Assembly: GCA_002319885.1 (NCBI GenBank)
Contig: DCFT01000166.1
Coordinates: 1 to 25,879, forward strand
Origin: Bacteroidales bacterium UBA1797
Lineage (GTDB): Bacteria; Bacteroidota; Bacteroidia; Bacteroidales; VadinHA17
Direction of reading: 5' to 3'
Length of the DNA stretch: 25,879 bases
The position numbers and the translations under genes were made by a program. Of the stretch, positions 1-9,500 are shown one piece after another (position 1 is the first letter of the stretch; each line of letters starts with the position of its first letter). Under the pieces are notes generated by a model that saw only the letters and a program-made list of their open reading frames with translations, ran no database searches and was not told the DNA's origin.

Positions 1-541
1 AGTTTTCCTGTCCTCCGTAAACCTGAACTCCTGCAATACCGTCGATGTTCTCGAATTCGGGTTTAATTTCCCTGTCGGCAAAATTTCTGATCCGGTTAAT
101 TCCTCCCTCACCTCTTACCTGCAGTTGCATGAACTGATTTGTAAGCTGTTCAAGGTCAATTTTAATAACATTAATGACAAATTCAGCCGGGATTGAACTC
201 TTAACAATATCAATTTTTTCCTGAAGTTTCAGGTTAGCATATTTGAGATTTGCATTTTGATTGTAATAAATAATTATTGTACCGGTACGGGATGAGATAT
301 TTGATTCAATTTTATCAATTCCTTCGAGTGTCCCTACAGCACCTTCGATAGGTATAATTGCCTGATTTTCAATGTAAGAAGGATCAACTTCAAGAGTAGT
401 CACTACCTGAACGATAAGAGCCGGTAGCTGGGCATTCGGGAAGAGTTCCACAGATAGTTTTTTGTAGGAGACATAGCCCAGCATTGTAAGCCCCAGGAAG
501 AGCATACTGATAAGGATTCTTCTTTTTAAAATAAAGTTCAT
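1..541 (-). CDS. RND efflux permease, N-terminal part (cut by window edge)
   Basis: This is the first 180 codons of a second RND-family inner membrane transporter. The ATG is at 541-539, and the reading frame stays open to the window edge. The start MNFILKRRILISMLFLGLTM gives a short cytoplasmic helix and the first membrane segment. It is followed by the family's KLSVELFP motif and the beginning of the periplasmic porter domain (about residues 40-180, with DPSYIE and GGQ segments). The gene begins 28 bp after the stop of the complete permease at 570-3695 and is on the same strand, so it is very likely the last visible cistron of the efflux operon. Its start is a complete RND N-terminus, so it is a separate gene and not a frameshifted piece of its neighbour. 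Whether it works as an alternative pump or as half of a heteromeric one (as in MdtB/MdtC) cannot be told here. Confidence 0.9.
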   Translation of the reverse strand, partial: MNFILKRRILISMLFLGLTMLGYVSYKKLSVELFPNAQLPALIVQVVTTLEVDPSYIENQAIIPIEGAVGTLEGIDKIESNISSRTGTIIIYYNQNANLKYANLKLQEKIDIVKSSIPAEFVINVIKIDLEQLTNQFMQLQVRGEGGINRIRNFADREIKPEFENIDGIAGVQVYGGQEN

Positions 542-569
542 TTTCTGTCTTATGAGAAGATTTTCAGGG

Positions 570-3500
570 CTATGTTGTTACCTTATCTGCGCGTGTCAGC
601 CATCTGCTAAAACTATCAAATACCCAATAAACGCAAGGGATAACCACAAGAGTCAGAAGGGTGGAGGATATCATACCTCCAATAACAGCCAGCGCCATTG
701 GGGCACGGAGTGATGCACTATCCCCGATTCCGATTGTAAGCGGCAGAAGGGCGAGTATGGTGGTAAGGCTTGTCATAAGAATCGGCCTTATCCTCTGAGC
801 ACCTGCAAGCACTATCGCATCTTTCTTTTTCATTCCGGTTGCCCTTAGTTGATTAATCCTGTCAATTAGTAATATAGCATTGTTTACTGCTATTCCTCCA
901 AGCATTATTATTCCAATGTATGCCATCATGTTCAGGGTCTTGTTTAACAGAAAAAATGTCAGGACAGTACCCACACCGGCTAGTGGAATGGTAAGCATAA
1001 TGACGAACGGTTGTATTAGTGATTCAAACTGTGCAGCCAGTACCATAAACACGAGAATTAATGAAAGGGTGAGTGCAAAGGTGAGGTTCGACATGGATTC
1101 TTTTCTTTTTAGTTCTTCACCGGTAAATGCCATTTTATAGTCAACAGGCAGAATGACGGGTTTAAGTGATGCACGGGCTTCGTTTATAACTCTGTCGAAA
1201 GGTATTCTGGTGTTTACCATAGCATAGATATAGCAGGTTCTGGCCTGGTTTCTTCTGGTGATCTCACGGGGAGTTAAAATTTCCTTGACAATGGCAAGCT
1301 CACTTAGAGGCACTTTCACGGTTCCGGCCGTAATCATCAGATCGCGGAGCTGCCGGAGAGAAATATCTCCAAGTTTGATAGTGATATCTGTCATCTCGCC
1401 TTCTTTTTCAAAGCTTCCCGCTGAAGCTCCTTCGAGATAGCTCTTTAACTGACTGATAATGCTCTCAACAGTAACATTATAATAGCTGGTCTTGAACCTG
1501 TCAATGGCTACTTCCACTTCGGGAGTACCCTCGTCCAGGGAGGTAGTAAGGTTGTAAAGACCTGATCCTTTCATAAGAATGGATTTGGATTCATTCACGA
1601 TTTTCTCAAGCTCCGTGTAATCTTTCCCTGAAATCTCGAGACTGAATGGAGTCTCATCCGTCCCCAGTGATGACTGGAGTGCCGTTTCTTCCCTTTTAAA
1701 GCTGACTTCCATATCAGGGATTGTTTTCAGGTATTTACTGACTGAGGTAATTGCTTCCTCTGTGTGGGCAGCATATTCATCAGCAAGTATTACTTTTATG
1801 GATGCAGTATTTTCACCTGTTATTCCTGTTGACTGGTCGAATGTGGATGTATTATCCGCTCCCGCCTGACAATAAACCATTTTTATTTTTTTGCCTAACA
1901 GTTCACGTATTATTGTCTCGGTATTTGATACTGTGCTTTCAGTCCGTAAAAGGCTTGTGCCTTCAGGCAGTTTAAGATCAATCGTAAATTCAGCCGACTC
2001 TGATTTTGGCATAAACTCACTTCCCAGTTTTGGTATCAGGAATGCGGTTGCAGCCATCATTACAATTGCCAGAATAATAATGAGATTCCTCTTTTCAATA
2101 ATCTTTTCAAGAAATTTTGCATACCACCTGAAGTTGAGAGGATTATTCATATTAACAGGTCTCTTTTTATCGGAGAAAAGTGTGGAAACAAGCATAGGTA
2201 TAACCAGCATGGCAACAACCAGGGAAGAAATCAGAGCAAAAGCCACAGTCCATGCCTGATCCTTAAACATTTCACCTGAAGCACCGTGCAGATAAACAAT
2301 TGGAAGAAATACAACAATAGTCGTAACAGTTGAGGCAGTAATTGCTCCTCCAACTTCTCCGGTTCCCTTTATTACGGCCTCCTTCAATGGTAATCCTTCT
2401 TCACGGTTCCTTGTGATATTTTCAAGAACAACAATTGCATTATCAACAAGCATACCTGCACCCAGAGCAAGACCTCCAAGAGTCATGATATTAAGAGTGA
2501 GATGATTGAAATACATCAGGTTGAAAGTGGCAATAATAGATACCGGAATAGCAACACTTATTACCAGGGTTGTTCCTATCCTTCTCAGGAAGATATAAAT
2601 AACAAACACCGCCAGTAGTATTCCTATCAGCATTGTGTTTTTTACCTCTCCTATAGCATTATTAATGTAACTGCCCTGATCCTGAACTCTTATGAATTCA
2701 TAACCCGGCAATGCTTTTTCGAGTTCAGTAATTTCTTTCTGCAGACTCTTTACAGCATTTACAGTATTGAATTTCGGTTCTTTATATATTGACAACCCTA
2801 TACAGCGTTTTCCATTTATTGTAACAATATTCTCAGGATCTTTATTTGCGTATTTTATTGTTGCAACATCTCTGAGATAGACGGGCACCCGATCTGAAAG
2901 GGAAGTTGTTGTTGAAGCCTGTCCTGAAGATGCAGTTGCTGCTGCTGCCTGTTTAAAACCTACAACTATGTTCTCCAGGTCATTAATATCTTTTAAAACA
3001 CTTACTCCCTTTACAACGTACTTGAGTCCCATATCAACAATGGATCCGCCCGATACATTCTTGTTATAATTATTTATCTGTGCCGCAATTGCATCCGAAG
3101 TGAGTCCGTAAGATTCAAGTACATATTTATTTGTTTCTACAACTACTTCTCTTTCTTCAGTTCCGGTAAGCCTGACATCAGCAATACCTTCAATTCTGAC
3201 CAGTTCATTCCTGATATAGTTTTCAGCAATTTTCCTGATATCATCCATATTGCTGATACTCTCATTTTTCAATCCAATGATCATCACAGGGGATGCGTTC
3301 GGGTCATATTGTGAGATTGTAAAATCCTCAAGGTCTGAATTCTGACGAAAAGAATTCAGTTCTTTCTGAAGATCAAGGAAGGCTTCATCCATATCTTTGT
3401 TCCAGTCATATTCAACTGTAATCGTAGCACTTCCGACCTGTGATACTGAGGAAACCTGTACGACACCACTCTGACGCATTGAGAGAGATTCAATCTGTTC

Positions 3501-3695
3501 AACATAATTTTTCTCAATCTCTTCAGGCGGCTTTTCACCTGCCTGAAGCTCAACATAGATCTTTGGATTGTTCAGGTCGGGGAACAGATCAGTTCCAAGT
3601 TTACCGAGTGATATGAATCCCAGGAGAACTATTCCCAGCACAAGCATTAAGACAGTAACCGGATATTTAACAGCAAATTGGGCAATCCTGTTCAT
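570..3695 (-). CDS. RND efflux permease, HAE1/AcrB-like
   Basis: This is a complete proton-driven RND transporter of 1041 residues, the normal length for the AcrB/HAE1 family. It would sit in the inner membrane and export drugs or other hydrophobic compounds through the fusion protein and outer membrane channel encoded upstream. The first membrane helix is at about residues 13-31, followed by GTDLFPD. A second membrane block spans about 355-505. The proton-relay motif in the fourth helix reads GMLVDNAIVVLEN, giving D418-N419 where AcrB has Asp-Asp. Asp-Asn is common in HAE1-type members. The later helix has GGIAVNNAILLIDR. An Ala/Ser/Thr-rich loop at about 250-266 looks like a lineage-specific insertion in the porter domain. 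The gene starts 5 bp after the fusion-protein gene. The substrate is not predictable. Confidence 0.95.
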   Translation of the reverse strand: MNRIAQFAVKYPVTVLMLVLGIVLLGFISLGKLGTDLFPDLNNPKIYVELQAGEKPPEEIEKNYVEQIESLSMRQSGVVQVSSVSQVGSATITVEYDWNKDMDEAFLDLQKELNSFRQNSDLEDFTISQYDPNASPVMIIGLKNESISNMDDIRKIAENYIRNELVRIEGIADVRLTGTEEREVVVETNKYVLESYGLTSDAIAAQINNYNKNVSGGSIVDMGLKYVVKGVSVLKDINDLENIVVGFKQAAAATASSGQASTTTSLSDRVPVYLRDVATIKYANKDPENIVTINGKRCIGLSIYKEPKFNTVNAVKSLQKEITELEKALPGYEFIRVQDQGSYINNAIGEVKNTMLIGILLAVFVIYIFLRRIGTTLVISVAIPVSIIATFNLMYFNHLTLNIMTLGGLALGAGMLVDNAIVVLENITRNREEGLPLKEAVIKGTGEVGGAITASTVTTIVVFLPIVYLHGASGEMFKDQAWTVAFALISSLVVAMLVIPMLVSTLFSDKKRPVNMNNPLNFRWYAKFLEKIIEKRNLIIILAIVMMAATAFLIPKLGSEFMPKSESAEFTIDLKLPEGTSLLRTESTVSNTETIIRELLGKKIKMVYCQAGADNTSTFDQSTGITGENTASIKVILADEYAAHTEEAITSVSKYLKTIPDMEVSFKREETALQSSLGTDETPFSLEISGKDYTELEKIVNESKSILMKGSGLYNLTTSLDEGTPEVEVAIDRFKTSYYNVTVESIISQLKSYLEGASAGSFEKEGEMTDITIKLGDISLRQLRDLMITAGTVKVPLSELAIVKEILTPREITRRNQARTCYIYAMVNTRIPFDRVINEARASLKPVILPVDYKMAFTGEELKRKESMSNLTFALTLSLILVFMVLAAQFESLIQPFVIMLTIPLAGVGTVLTFFLLNKTLNMMAYIGIIMLGGIAVNNAILLIDRINQLRATGMKKKDAIVLAGAQRIRPILMTSLTTILALLPLTIGIGDSASLRAPMALAVIGGMISSTLLTLVVIPCVYWVFDSFSRWLTRADKVTT

Positions 3696-3700
3696 GTTGG

Positions 3701-4753
3701 TTATTTAATGATTTTTACCTTCGATTTGTTACTAAGTGTTTCAAATCCACTCGTAACAATTCTTTCATTTTTCGTCAGACCTCTTGTCACTTCTACTTCG
3801 GTAAGATTCTCAAGTCCGGTTTCAATAATTCTTTCAGAAGCAACTCCTCGATCAACGATGAATACCGTTTTACCTCTCTGTCGCGATAAAATTATGTTCT
3901 TTGGGATGACTATTACGGAGTCTTTGTGGTTTGTGACTATATCAGCTTTTACAAACATTCCCGGATGGAGAAGATATTTTGGATTGTCTATGGATATAGT
4001 TCCTTTGAATGTCCTTGTGTCTGCACTGATGGCAGGGGATAATTGTGTAATGTTTCCGGCGATTGTATCCTCGGGAATTGTATAATTTGTCAGTTTTACA
4101 GCCTGTCCGGGCTTAATTACTGAAATATATTTTTCCGGCAACTGAACTTCCATATACATTGTCTTGTAATCCATGATCTTAACGACAGATGATCCTGTAG
4201 CAATTTGTGTACTCTGGGTATAATAAGGGAGATCAACAATCACACCGTCAATCGGGGATATTATCCTGGTTTTGGCCATCTGAAGATGTGCTGTTTCAAG
4301 TTCAGTTTTGGCATTAGCATAATTTATTTCTGCAGTTTTCAGGTCATTCTGTGTGACACCTCCCTTTTCGTATAATGATTGCTGTTTCTTCAGTTCACTT
4401 TCAGTAAGTTCGAGATTCAGCTGGGTAGTTTCAAGCTTAATGGAGTTAATATATTCTTTATCCTCAAGACGGGCAATCAGCTCGCCTGCATTTATTTTAT
4501 CGTTTAACTGCCATTTTCTGCCTGTTCTTGGGTTTTTTTCAAGAAAATAATTTGCAGTAATCTCCGATTTTAATTCAATATCTCCAACCGGGAAAACAGT
4601 ACCGGAGGTATTGACAAATTCTTCAATTGGTTTTAAAGCGGCATCCTGAACTGAAACAGGAATTTCAACATCAGCATTCAGATTCTGAGTTTCGTTTCTG
4701 CAACCGGCAGCGGCAAAAACAGCAGCAAGAATGATAGTGATACTTTTTTTCAT
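3701..4753 (-). CDS. Efflux membrane fusion protein (HlyD/AcrA family), lipoprotein
   Basis: This is the periplasmic adaptor of the tripartite pump, 350 residues, a usual size for the family. The N-terminus MKKSITIILAAVFAAAGC is a type II signal peptide with the lipobox cysteine at C18, so the mature protein should be lipid-anchored. A helical hairpin rich in Glu, Lys and Gln (about residues 115-160) is flanked by two lipoyl-like halves. The second half contains IISPIDGVIVDLPYY, the typical RND-adaptor motif. Beta-barrel and membrane-proximal domains follow (LLHPGMFVKADI, then GLTKNERIVTSGFETL). The gene lies 13 bp after the TolC-like gene and 5 bp before the RND gene, all on one strand, which argues for one transcript and one complex. 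Confidence 0.94.
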   Translation of the reverse strand: MKKSITIILAAVFAAAGCRNETQNLNADVEIPVSVQDAALKPIEEFVNTSGTVFPVGDIELKSEITANYFLEKNPRTGRKWQLNDKINAGELIARLEDKEYINSIKLETTQLNLELTESELKKQQSLYEKGGVTQNDLKTAEINYANAKTELETAHLQMAKTRIISPIDGVIVDLPYYTQSTQIATGSSVVKIMDYKTMYMEVQLPEKYISVIKPGQAVKLTNYTIPEDTIAGNITQLSPAISADTRTFKGTISIDNPKYLLHPGMFVKADIVTNHKDSVIVIPKNIILSRQRGKTVFIVDRGVASERIIETGLENLTEVEVTRGLTKNERIVTSGFETLSNKSKVKIIK

Positions 4754-4766
4754 GTAAATTATATTT

Positions 4767-6251
4767 TTAATTTTTCAGGGTCGTAACAGGGATGACAGCT
4801 TGCTTTTTTTCAAAATCATAAAGCGTCTGTATCTTGAGATTCAATAGTTCGAGTTTATAAGAGATTAAGGAATTTGTGTAATTAAGTTTGTTTTGAGAAA
4901 GCTGGTTCTGATAAATATTCAGATCCATACCTGTCAGGTCGCCATTCTTATATTTTTCAAGGTTCAGGTCGTAAGTGAGCTGTGCGTTTTTAACAGATGT
5001 CTGTGCGATCTCTATCTGATTCTGGAGGTTGATCAGATTCCTGTAACTCTGCCTGATACTAAGGATAATATTATTCTGTTCTGAAGTAAGGTCAATCTGG
5101 TTTGACTCAATAGCAGCTTCGCTTGCCTTTATTCTTGACTTTTTTTCTCCCCAATCCCAGAGAGGAATAGTCAATGATAGAGATATATTCTGGTTATCTG
5201 TAGGTTTTGAATATATGTCACCCAGGCTTGGATTATCACCCGAGAGACCTATTGAAAGACCAAGATCTCCCTTGAATTCATTTAGCGCCTTTGTCTGGAT
5301 GAGGTCAAACTGTGATGTCTCAATAGTTATCTGACTTTGCCTTAGTTCCATCCTGTTTGCTAGACCATGATCAATGGCATATGATATATCAACCTTAACG
5401 GTATCAACTGAAATATTGGGAATTACAATAATATCGTCATACAGATCAATCCCAATAAGTATTTTAAAGTCATCCTTGGCATTTTCAAAAGCTACCTGCT
5501 TGTTTTCAAAATCTGATTTCGTTGTGGCCAGGTTCACTTCCGCCTGGAATATCTCTGCCTGAGCTGAAATACCGGCATCAACTTTGTTTTTTGAAATTTC
5601 ATAACTCTTCTGCATATTCTGATATGCCTGATCCGCTATATCTAGACTTTGCTGAGCCTGGTAAACAGCATAAAATGCCTGGGTGACACTCTTTTCCATT
5701 GCAAGAAGCTGAATAGCATAATTAAGCTGGGCGTTTTCAAGCGATAACTGAAGTTCTTTTAGTTGAAGTTTTGTCCGGTTATAAGTAAAAAGAGGCTGAT
5801 CGAGCGTAAGAGAAAGATTATTACTGAAACCTTTGGTGGTGGCGCCTGCATACTCACTATAGGAATCCGTATAACCAAACCTGTTGGTTAATGAAATTCT
5901 GGCGTCAGTAAGGACAATAGGCTGGGAAACGGTAAATAACCCGTAACTGGTTGTTGTTGTAGTGGTATTCCATTTTGAGATCAGGTCATTGAAATCCCTG
6001 CTCTGATTGTAACCTATGGGATCTACCGAGAGAGAAAAATTTGATTTTAAGGCAGCATTCTGTGCATTAAGGTTCTCCTGGCTTCTAACCAGATTAAGCC
6101 TGGTTTTTTTAATTGTCGGGCTGTTAGATTCAGCAATACTGAGAGCCTGTTCAAGTGTCAGTCCTTTCTGCGCATAACCAGATAAGCTACTAATAAACAA
6201 CAGAATCAATACACTGAGAAGTGTTTTAATTGATCTGAAATAGTGTTTCAT
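4767..6251 (-). CDS. TolC-family outer membrane efflux protein
   Basis: This is the outer membrane channel of the efflux system, 494 residues. A Sec signal peptide is visible (MKHYFRSIKTLLSVLILLFI, ending near SGYAQ). Two outer-membrane-efflux-protein repeats follow. Each has long amphipathic helices rich in Gln, Asn and Leu, such as LTLEQALSIAESNSPTIKKT near the start and LNLEKYKNGDLTGMDLNIYQ near the end. It is the first gene of the operon that runs leftward through the fusion protein and two RND permeases. The start ATG at 6251-6249 directly follows the signal-peptide frame. The 249 bp upstream hold the 8-bp tandem array, and no convincing TAnnTTTG box was found there, so its promoter is unknown. 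Read-through from the ABC operon upstream is possible. Confidence 0.93.
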   Translation of the reverse strand: MKHYFRSIKTLLSVLILLFISSLSGYAQKGLTLEQALSIAESNSPTIKKTRLNLVRSQENLNAQNAALKSNFSLSVDPIGYNQSRDFNDLISKWNTTTTTTSYGLFTVSQPIVLTDARISLTNRFGYTDSYSEYAGATTKGFSNNLSLTLDQPLFTYNRTKLQLKELQLSLENAQLNYAIQLLAMEKSVTQAFYAVYQAQQSLDIADQAYQNMQKSYEISKNKVDAGISAQAEIFQAEVNLATTKSDFENKQVAFENAKDDFKILIGIDLYDDIIVIPNISVDTVKVDISYAIDHGLANRMELRQSQITIETSQFDLIQTKALNEFKGDLGLSIGLSGDNPSLGDIYSKPTDNQNISLSLTIPLWDWGEKKSRIKASEAAIESNQIDLTSEQNNIILSIRQSYRNLINLQNQIEIAQTSVKNAQLTYDLNLEKYKNGDLTGMDLNIYQNQLSQNKLNYTNSLISYKLELLNLKIQTLYDFEKKQAVIPVTTLKN

Positions 6252-6320
6252 ATTCTTATTATTTAATTTTTTTTTTTACTACGAGTACATGGATTGAGTT
6301 GTCTCTTTTCATTTTCTATA

Positions 6321-6488
6321 TCTCTCCGTTTCTCCGTCTCTCCGTCTCTTCGTCTCTCCGTCTCTCCGTCTCTCCATCTCTTCGTCTCTCAGTCTCTCCG
6401 TCTCTCCGTCTCTCCATCTCTTCGTCTCTCAGTCTCTCCGTCTCTCAGTCTCTCCGTCTCTTCGTCTCTCAGTCTCTCCGTCTCTCAG
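6321..6488. repeat. 21 tandem copies of an 8-bp unit (consensus TCTCTCCG)
   Basis: Counting from 6321, the sequence divides into 21 units of 8 bp with no gaps. Most of the variation is in the last three bases: CCG, TCG, CCA or CAG. One unit also has a change in its second base. The variants are ordered: blocks 6353-6392 and 6393-6432 are identical 40-bp strings with unit endings CCG, CCG, CCA, TCG, CAG, and 6433-6472 is a third, diverged copy. The + strand is almost all pyrimidine and the transcribed minus strand is G/A-rich. Because 8 is not a multiple of 3, every frame reads a similar Ser/Leu/Val/Arg/Pro repeat, so the open frames here are artefacts. The array starts 12 bp beyond the ABC permease stop and ends 70 bp before the TolC start. 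Confidence 0.95.
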
Positions 6489-6500
6489 TATCCTTCTTTA

Positions 6501-9500
6501 TCAGTTCTGTTTAACCCATTTAACAGCATCCCCTATTACGACCCTGCCTGTGGATTTATTTGTAAGAACGACCTTTGCCGTATCCTTCGAGAGATAGTAT
6601 TTACCCAGATTATTCCAACCCCCGTCTGCCTTCTCATAGTCGAGAGTAATCTCATCAACACCTTCATCGTGATAGATTTTATAGTGCATATCCTTGTATG
6701 GGCTTTCAGGAGGTTTTCCGTCCTGCTGATCATTGTTGCCGCCGGGTCCCCCAGGTCTGAACTGACCACCCGTTCGGACCATCATCCTGTCGACACTCTT
6801 CCCGATATAGCAATAGACATTATAATAGCCAGGCTGTTTAATTATAGTGGTCCAGGTTACGGACTTATCGTCGGTTCCACCACGGGTGTACACGGCAGAA
6901 CGCACATACTTGCCATAGTATGAGGATTGCACAACAGGTTGCCAGTATTCAGGTATAAACATAAGGCTTAATTCCTGGTATGATTTTCCTTTTTTATACT
7001 CAATTCCCAAAAGCTTTTTAAGCGGACTGGTTGTTGTCAGTTTTGTTGTGATAAACCCTGAATCCTCGTTATCAACCACTATTTCTGAAGGATCTGTGAA
7101 AGGAGGTATAGAAGAAAGAGTTTCTTCTCCTGTAAATTCTTTTGTGATGCCTTTTGTTTTTATTATATCATTGATCGGCATAGTTATTTCGCCGGGTATG
7201 TTTTTGGCAAACAGAGTGTTAATCATCATGGCTCTTGGCTGAACATCAAGCACAATGCCTATCCTTTTCGATTTGCCGGGTCCCATCAGAACAATCTTAG
7301 ATATGTCGGCTGCTTCCATACCTCTTCCTTGCATGGAGATGGAGAATCTACCTCCGCCGGCTCCACCTCCCCGTGAACCCTGCATAAATATCTCTGAATT
7401 TTGTCCGCCTCCTCTCCCTGAACCACCAGGCCCTCCTGTTCTGAAGGAAATATTGAACAGGCCTGCAACAGGCTCAGGATTTGAGGCCACAAAAGTCACC
7501 TGGTACCGCGATCTGTCTCCAATAATGATCTGTTCCACTTTGAGATCAGTGAAAAGGAAACCAGGTTGCTCTTTCCCATTAAACCATTCATTAAGATAGG
7601 GATAGAAGTCAAAACCGAATTTCTCTTTGATGTCAGTGTCGAACTGTTCAATATCAACTCTTTTGAAGCTATGATCCTCAATGTATTTATAAAACCAGGT
7701 CTTAAATTCATCAATCCCGGTTTCTGCCCTTAAAAGGTTAAAGAGCCAGTCTCCTTTTACCTTAAGAACAGTCCTTATCGTATCGCCCTTAGGATTCCTT
7801 GAGAGCAGGTCACGGAAACTGATTTGCTTTAATATAAGATTTGCTTTGTCATTATCTGAAAGCCCGCCAAGCATTGCCTGGAAGCCACCTCGCGGACCTT
7901 GCTGTCCAAGTTGCTGAAGGTGCGACTCAAAAACAGCATTGATAACAGGATATCCGGCAGAAAAGAAATTATTTTTAAAGAAATAGAAACTTGGACCAAG
8001 AAGATACCTGGTTGGCTCGTTAGAAGCTACACCATTGTTAAATCTGAAATTTTCACCGCTTATGAAGGTGCTTCTTATAAAATTGTTGAACAACCTTACT
8101 TCAAGCTCTTTGTCAGTTAAGACCTGGTTATTACGCACATTCCTTTTTTTCTGCCTGGTAAATTGTTTGTAAAACCCGGCATTCTGCAATGTTGAGAGTT
8201 TCTCAGGAAGAAGGACCATTGAGGGCTGGACTTCTGCCCTTGTTTGTGTGCTTTCTTTTGGATAAGAATAAAACTGAACAGGAACTTCAACAAGGCTCAA
8301 TGTTCTGAAAGGATATTTTACCGAGAAATTAGTCTCCAGCTCTCTCATTATCCCTGAGATCATATACTTTAGAGTGTCCTTAAGCTCATTAAGATCTTTC
8401 TTATAATAGTCGTGGCCCGGGAAATAATAACTTAAATACTCTACAGAATCAACTTTCAGAGTATCTGTTTTATAATTGCCTATTGCCAGAGTGAGACCTG
8501 TAAGAGGATTATCGGGTTTGAATACACTATAGCCTTCATCAGTTTTTACTCGTCCCTGCGAAACTACTGTTAAACCTTTTTCATTTTTAACACTCAGGCG
8601 GTAATTTGTAAAATCAATTTTTATACGTGCCGGATTTGAAGGATAATAGTTCAGAGAAGGTGTAGGGTACCAATAGGATTCAGGAGTTAAAAGAAGGTAA
8701 TTCTCAGATAGAAAAGCCTGCCTTTTATGAACATTGACCATCTGAATCCTGTAAGGAGTTTCTTTAATATTATCACTGAAGTTCGGATAGCAAAATGACT
8801 CATTAATGCCTCCTTTATATGTTATTGAAAGGCTGTCGGTTTGTCCGGGAAGAAGCGCATTGCCCGGATCAATTTCAATTATGTGGTTTATTCTTTTAAA
8901 TTCCAGATTTTTTTCGTCAGATGTTATTTTCTCTACAACTAATGATGGATTTAGAGAAAACAGGTAATGTTTGAGTGATTCCTTATTTTCATTTTTTATT
9001 TTAAGAAGAGTGGTTGCTTCAAATTTGTCACCCTCATGAATAAAATCAATTGAAGCATCTGTTAATGTGGCAAAATCTTCATTCTCAAATTGCCTGTTTG
9101 TTTCAATGGTAAGGTTTTTATTTTTAACTCCTTTTTTGTACACCGAATAAGTATTATTTCCACATATCGCCGCTCCGGCAAGGAAAATAATCAGAAAAAT
9201 GACAGTAAGATTTCTATGTAATTTAGATTGGGGCAGCCGTTTGAATAACAGCACTGTAGCAAGAACCAGAGCAAGGCCCAGGAAGAAATACAGAAGCCTC
9301 TGGTTTATTATAAAATTAAGATCGTCAAATCCAATGATTCCCGATTTGAATACCGGGATTCCGAATGCCATGTAGTCGAAGATAGATCCTATTCTGAACC
9401 AGAGGTAAAACATATTAAGAGCGGCTATACCCAGCAAAATAAGGAATGTAAGTGCCTGGTTCCTGATAACTGACATAAGAACAAATGCAAGTCCAAGGCT

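Noticed and set aside
1..570. The left-edge RND segment as a frameshifted continuation of the complete permease
   Set aside because: It begins with its own complete RND N-terminus and the neighbouring gene is already full length.
6321..6488. Possible CRISPR array
   Set aside because: The repeat unit is 8 bp with no spacers, so it is a simple tandem repeat.
6294..6923. Long open frame on the + strand with Ser/Leu/Val/Pro repeats
   Set aside because: It is a product of the 8-bp array, which reads as the same residue pattern in every frame, and its second half is antisense to the ABC permease gene.
7255..7599. Pro-rich open frame on the + strand
   Set aside because: It is antisense to the Gly-rich codons of the ABC permease, which is enough to explain the proline content.
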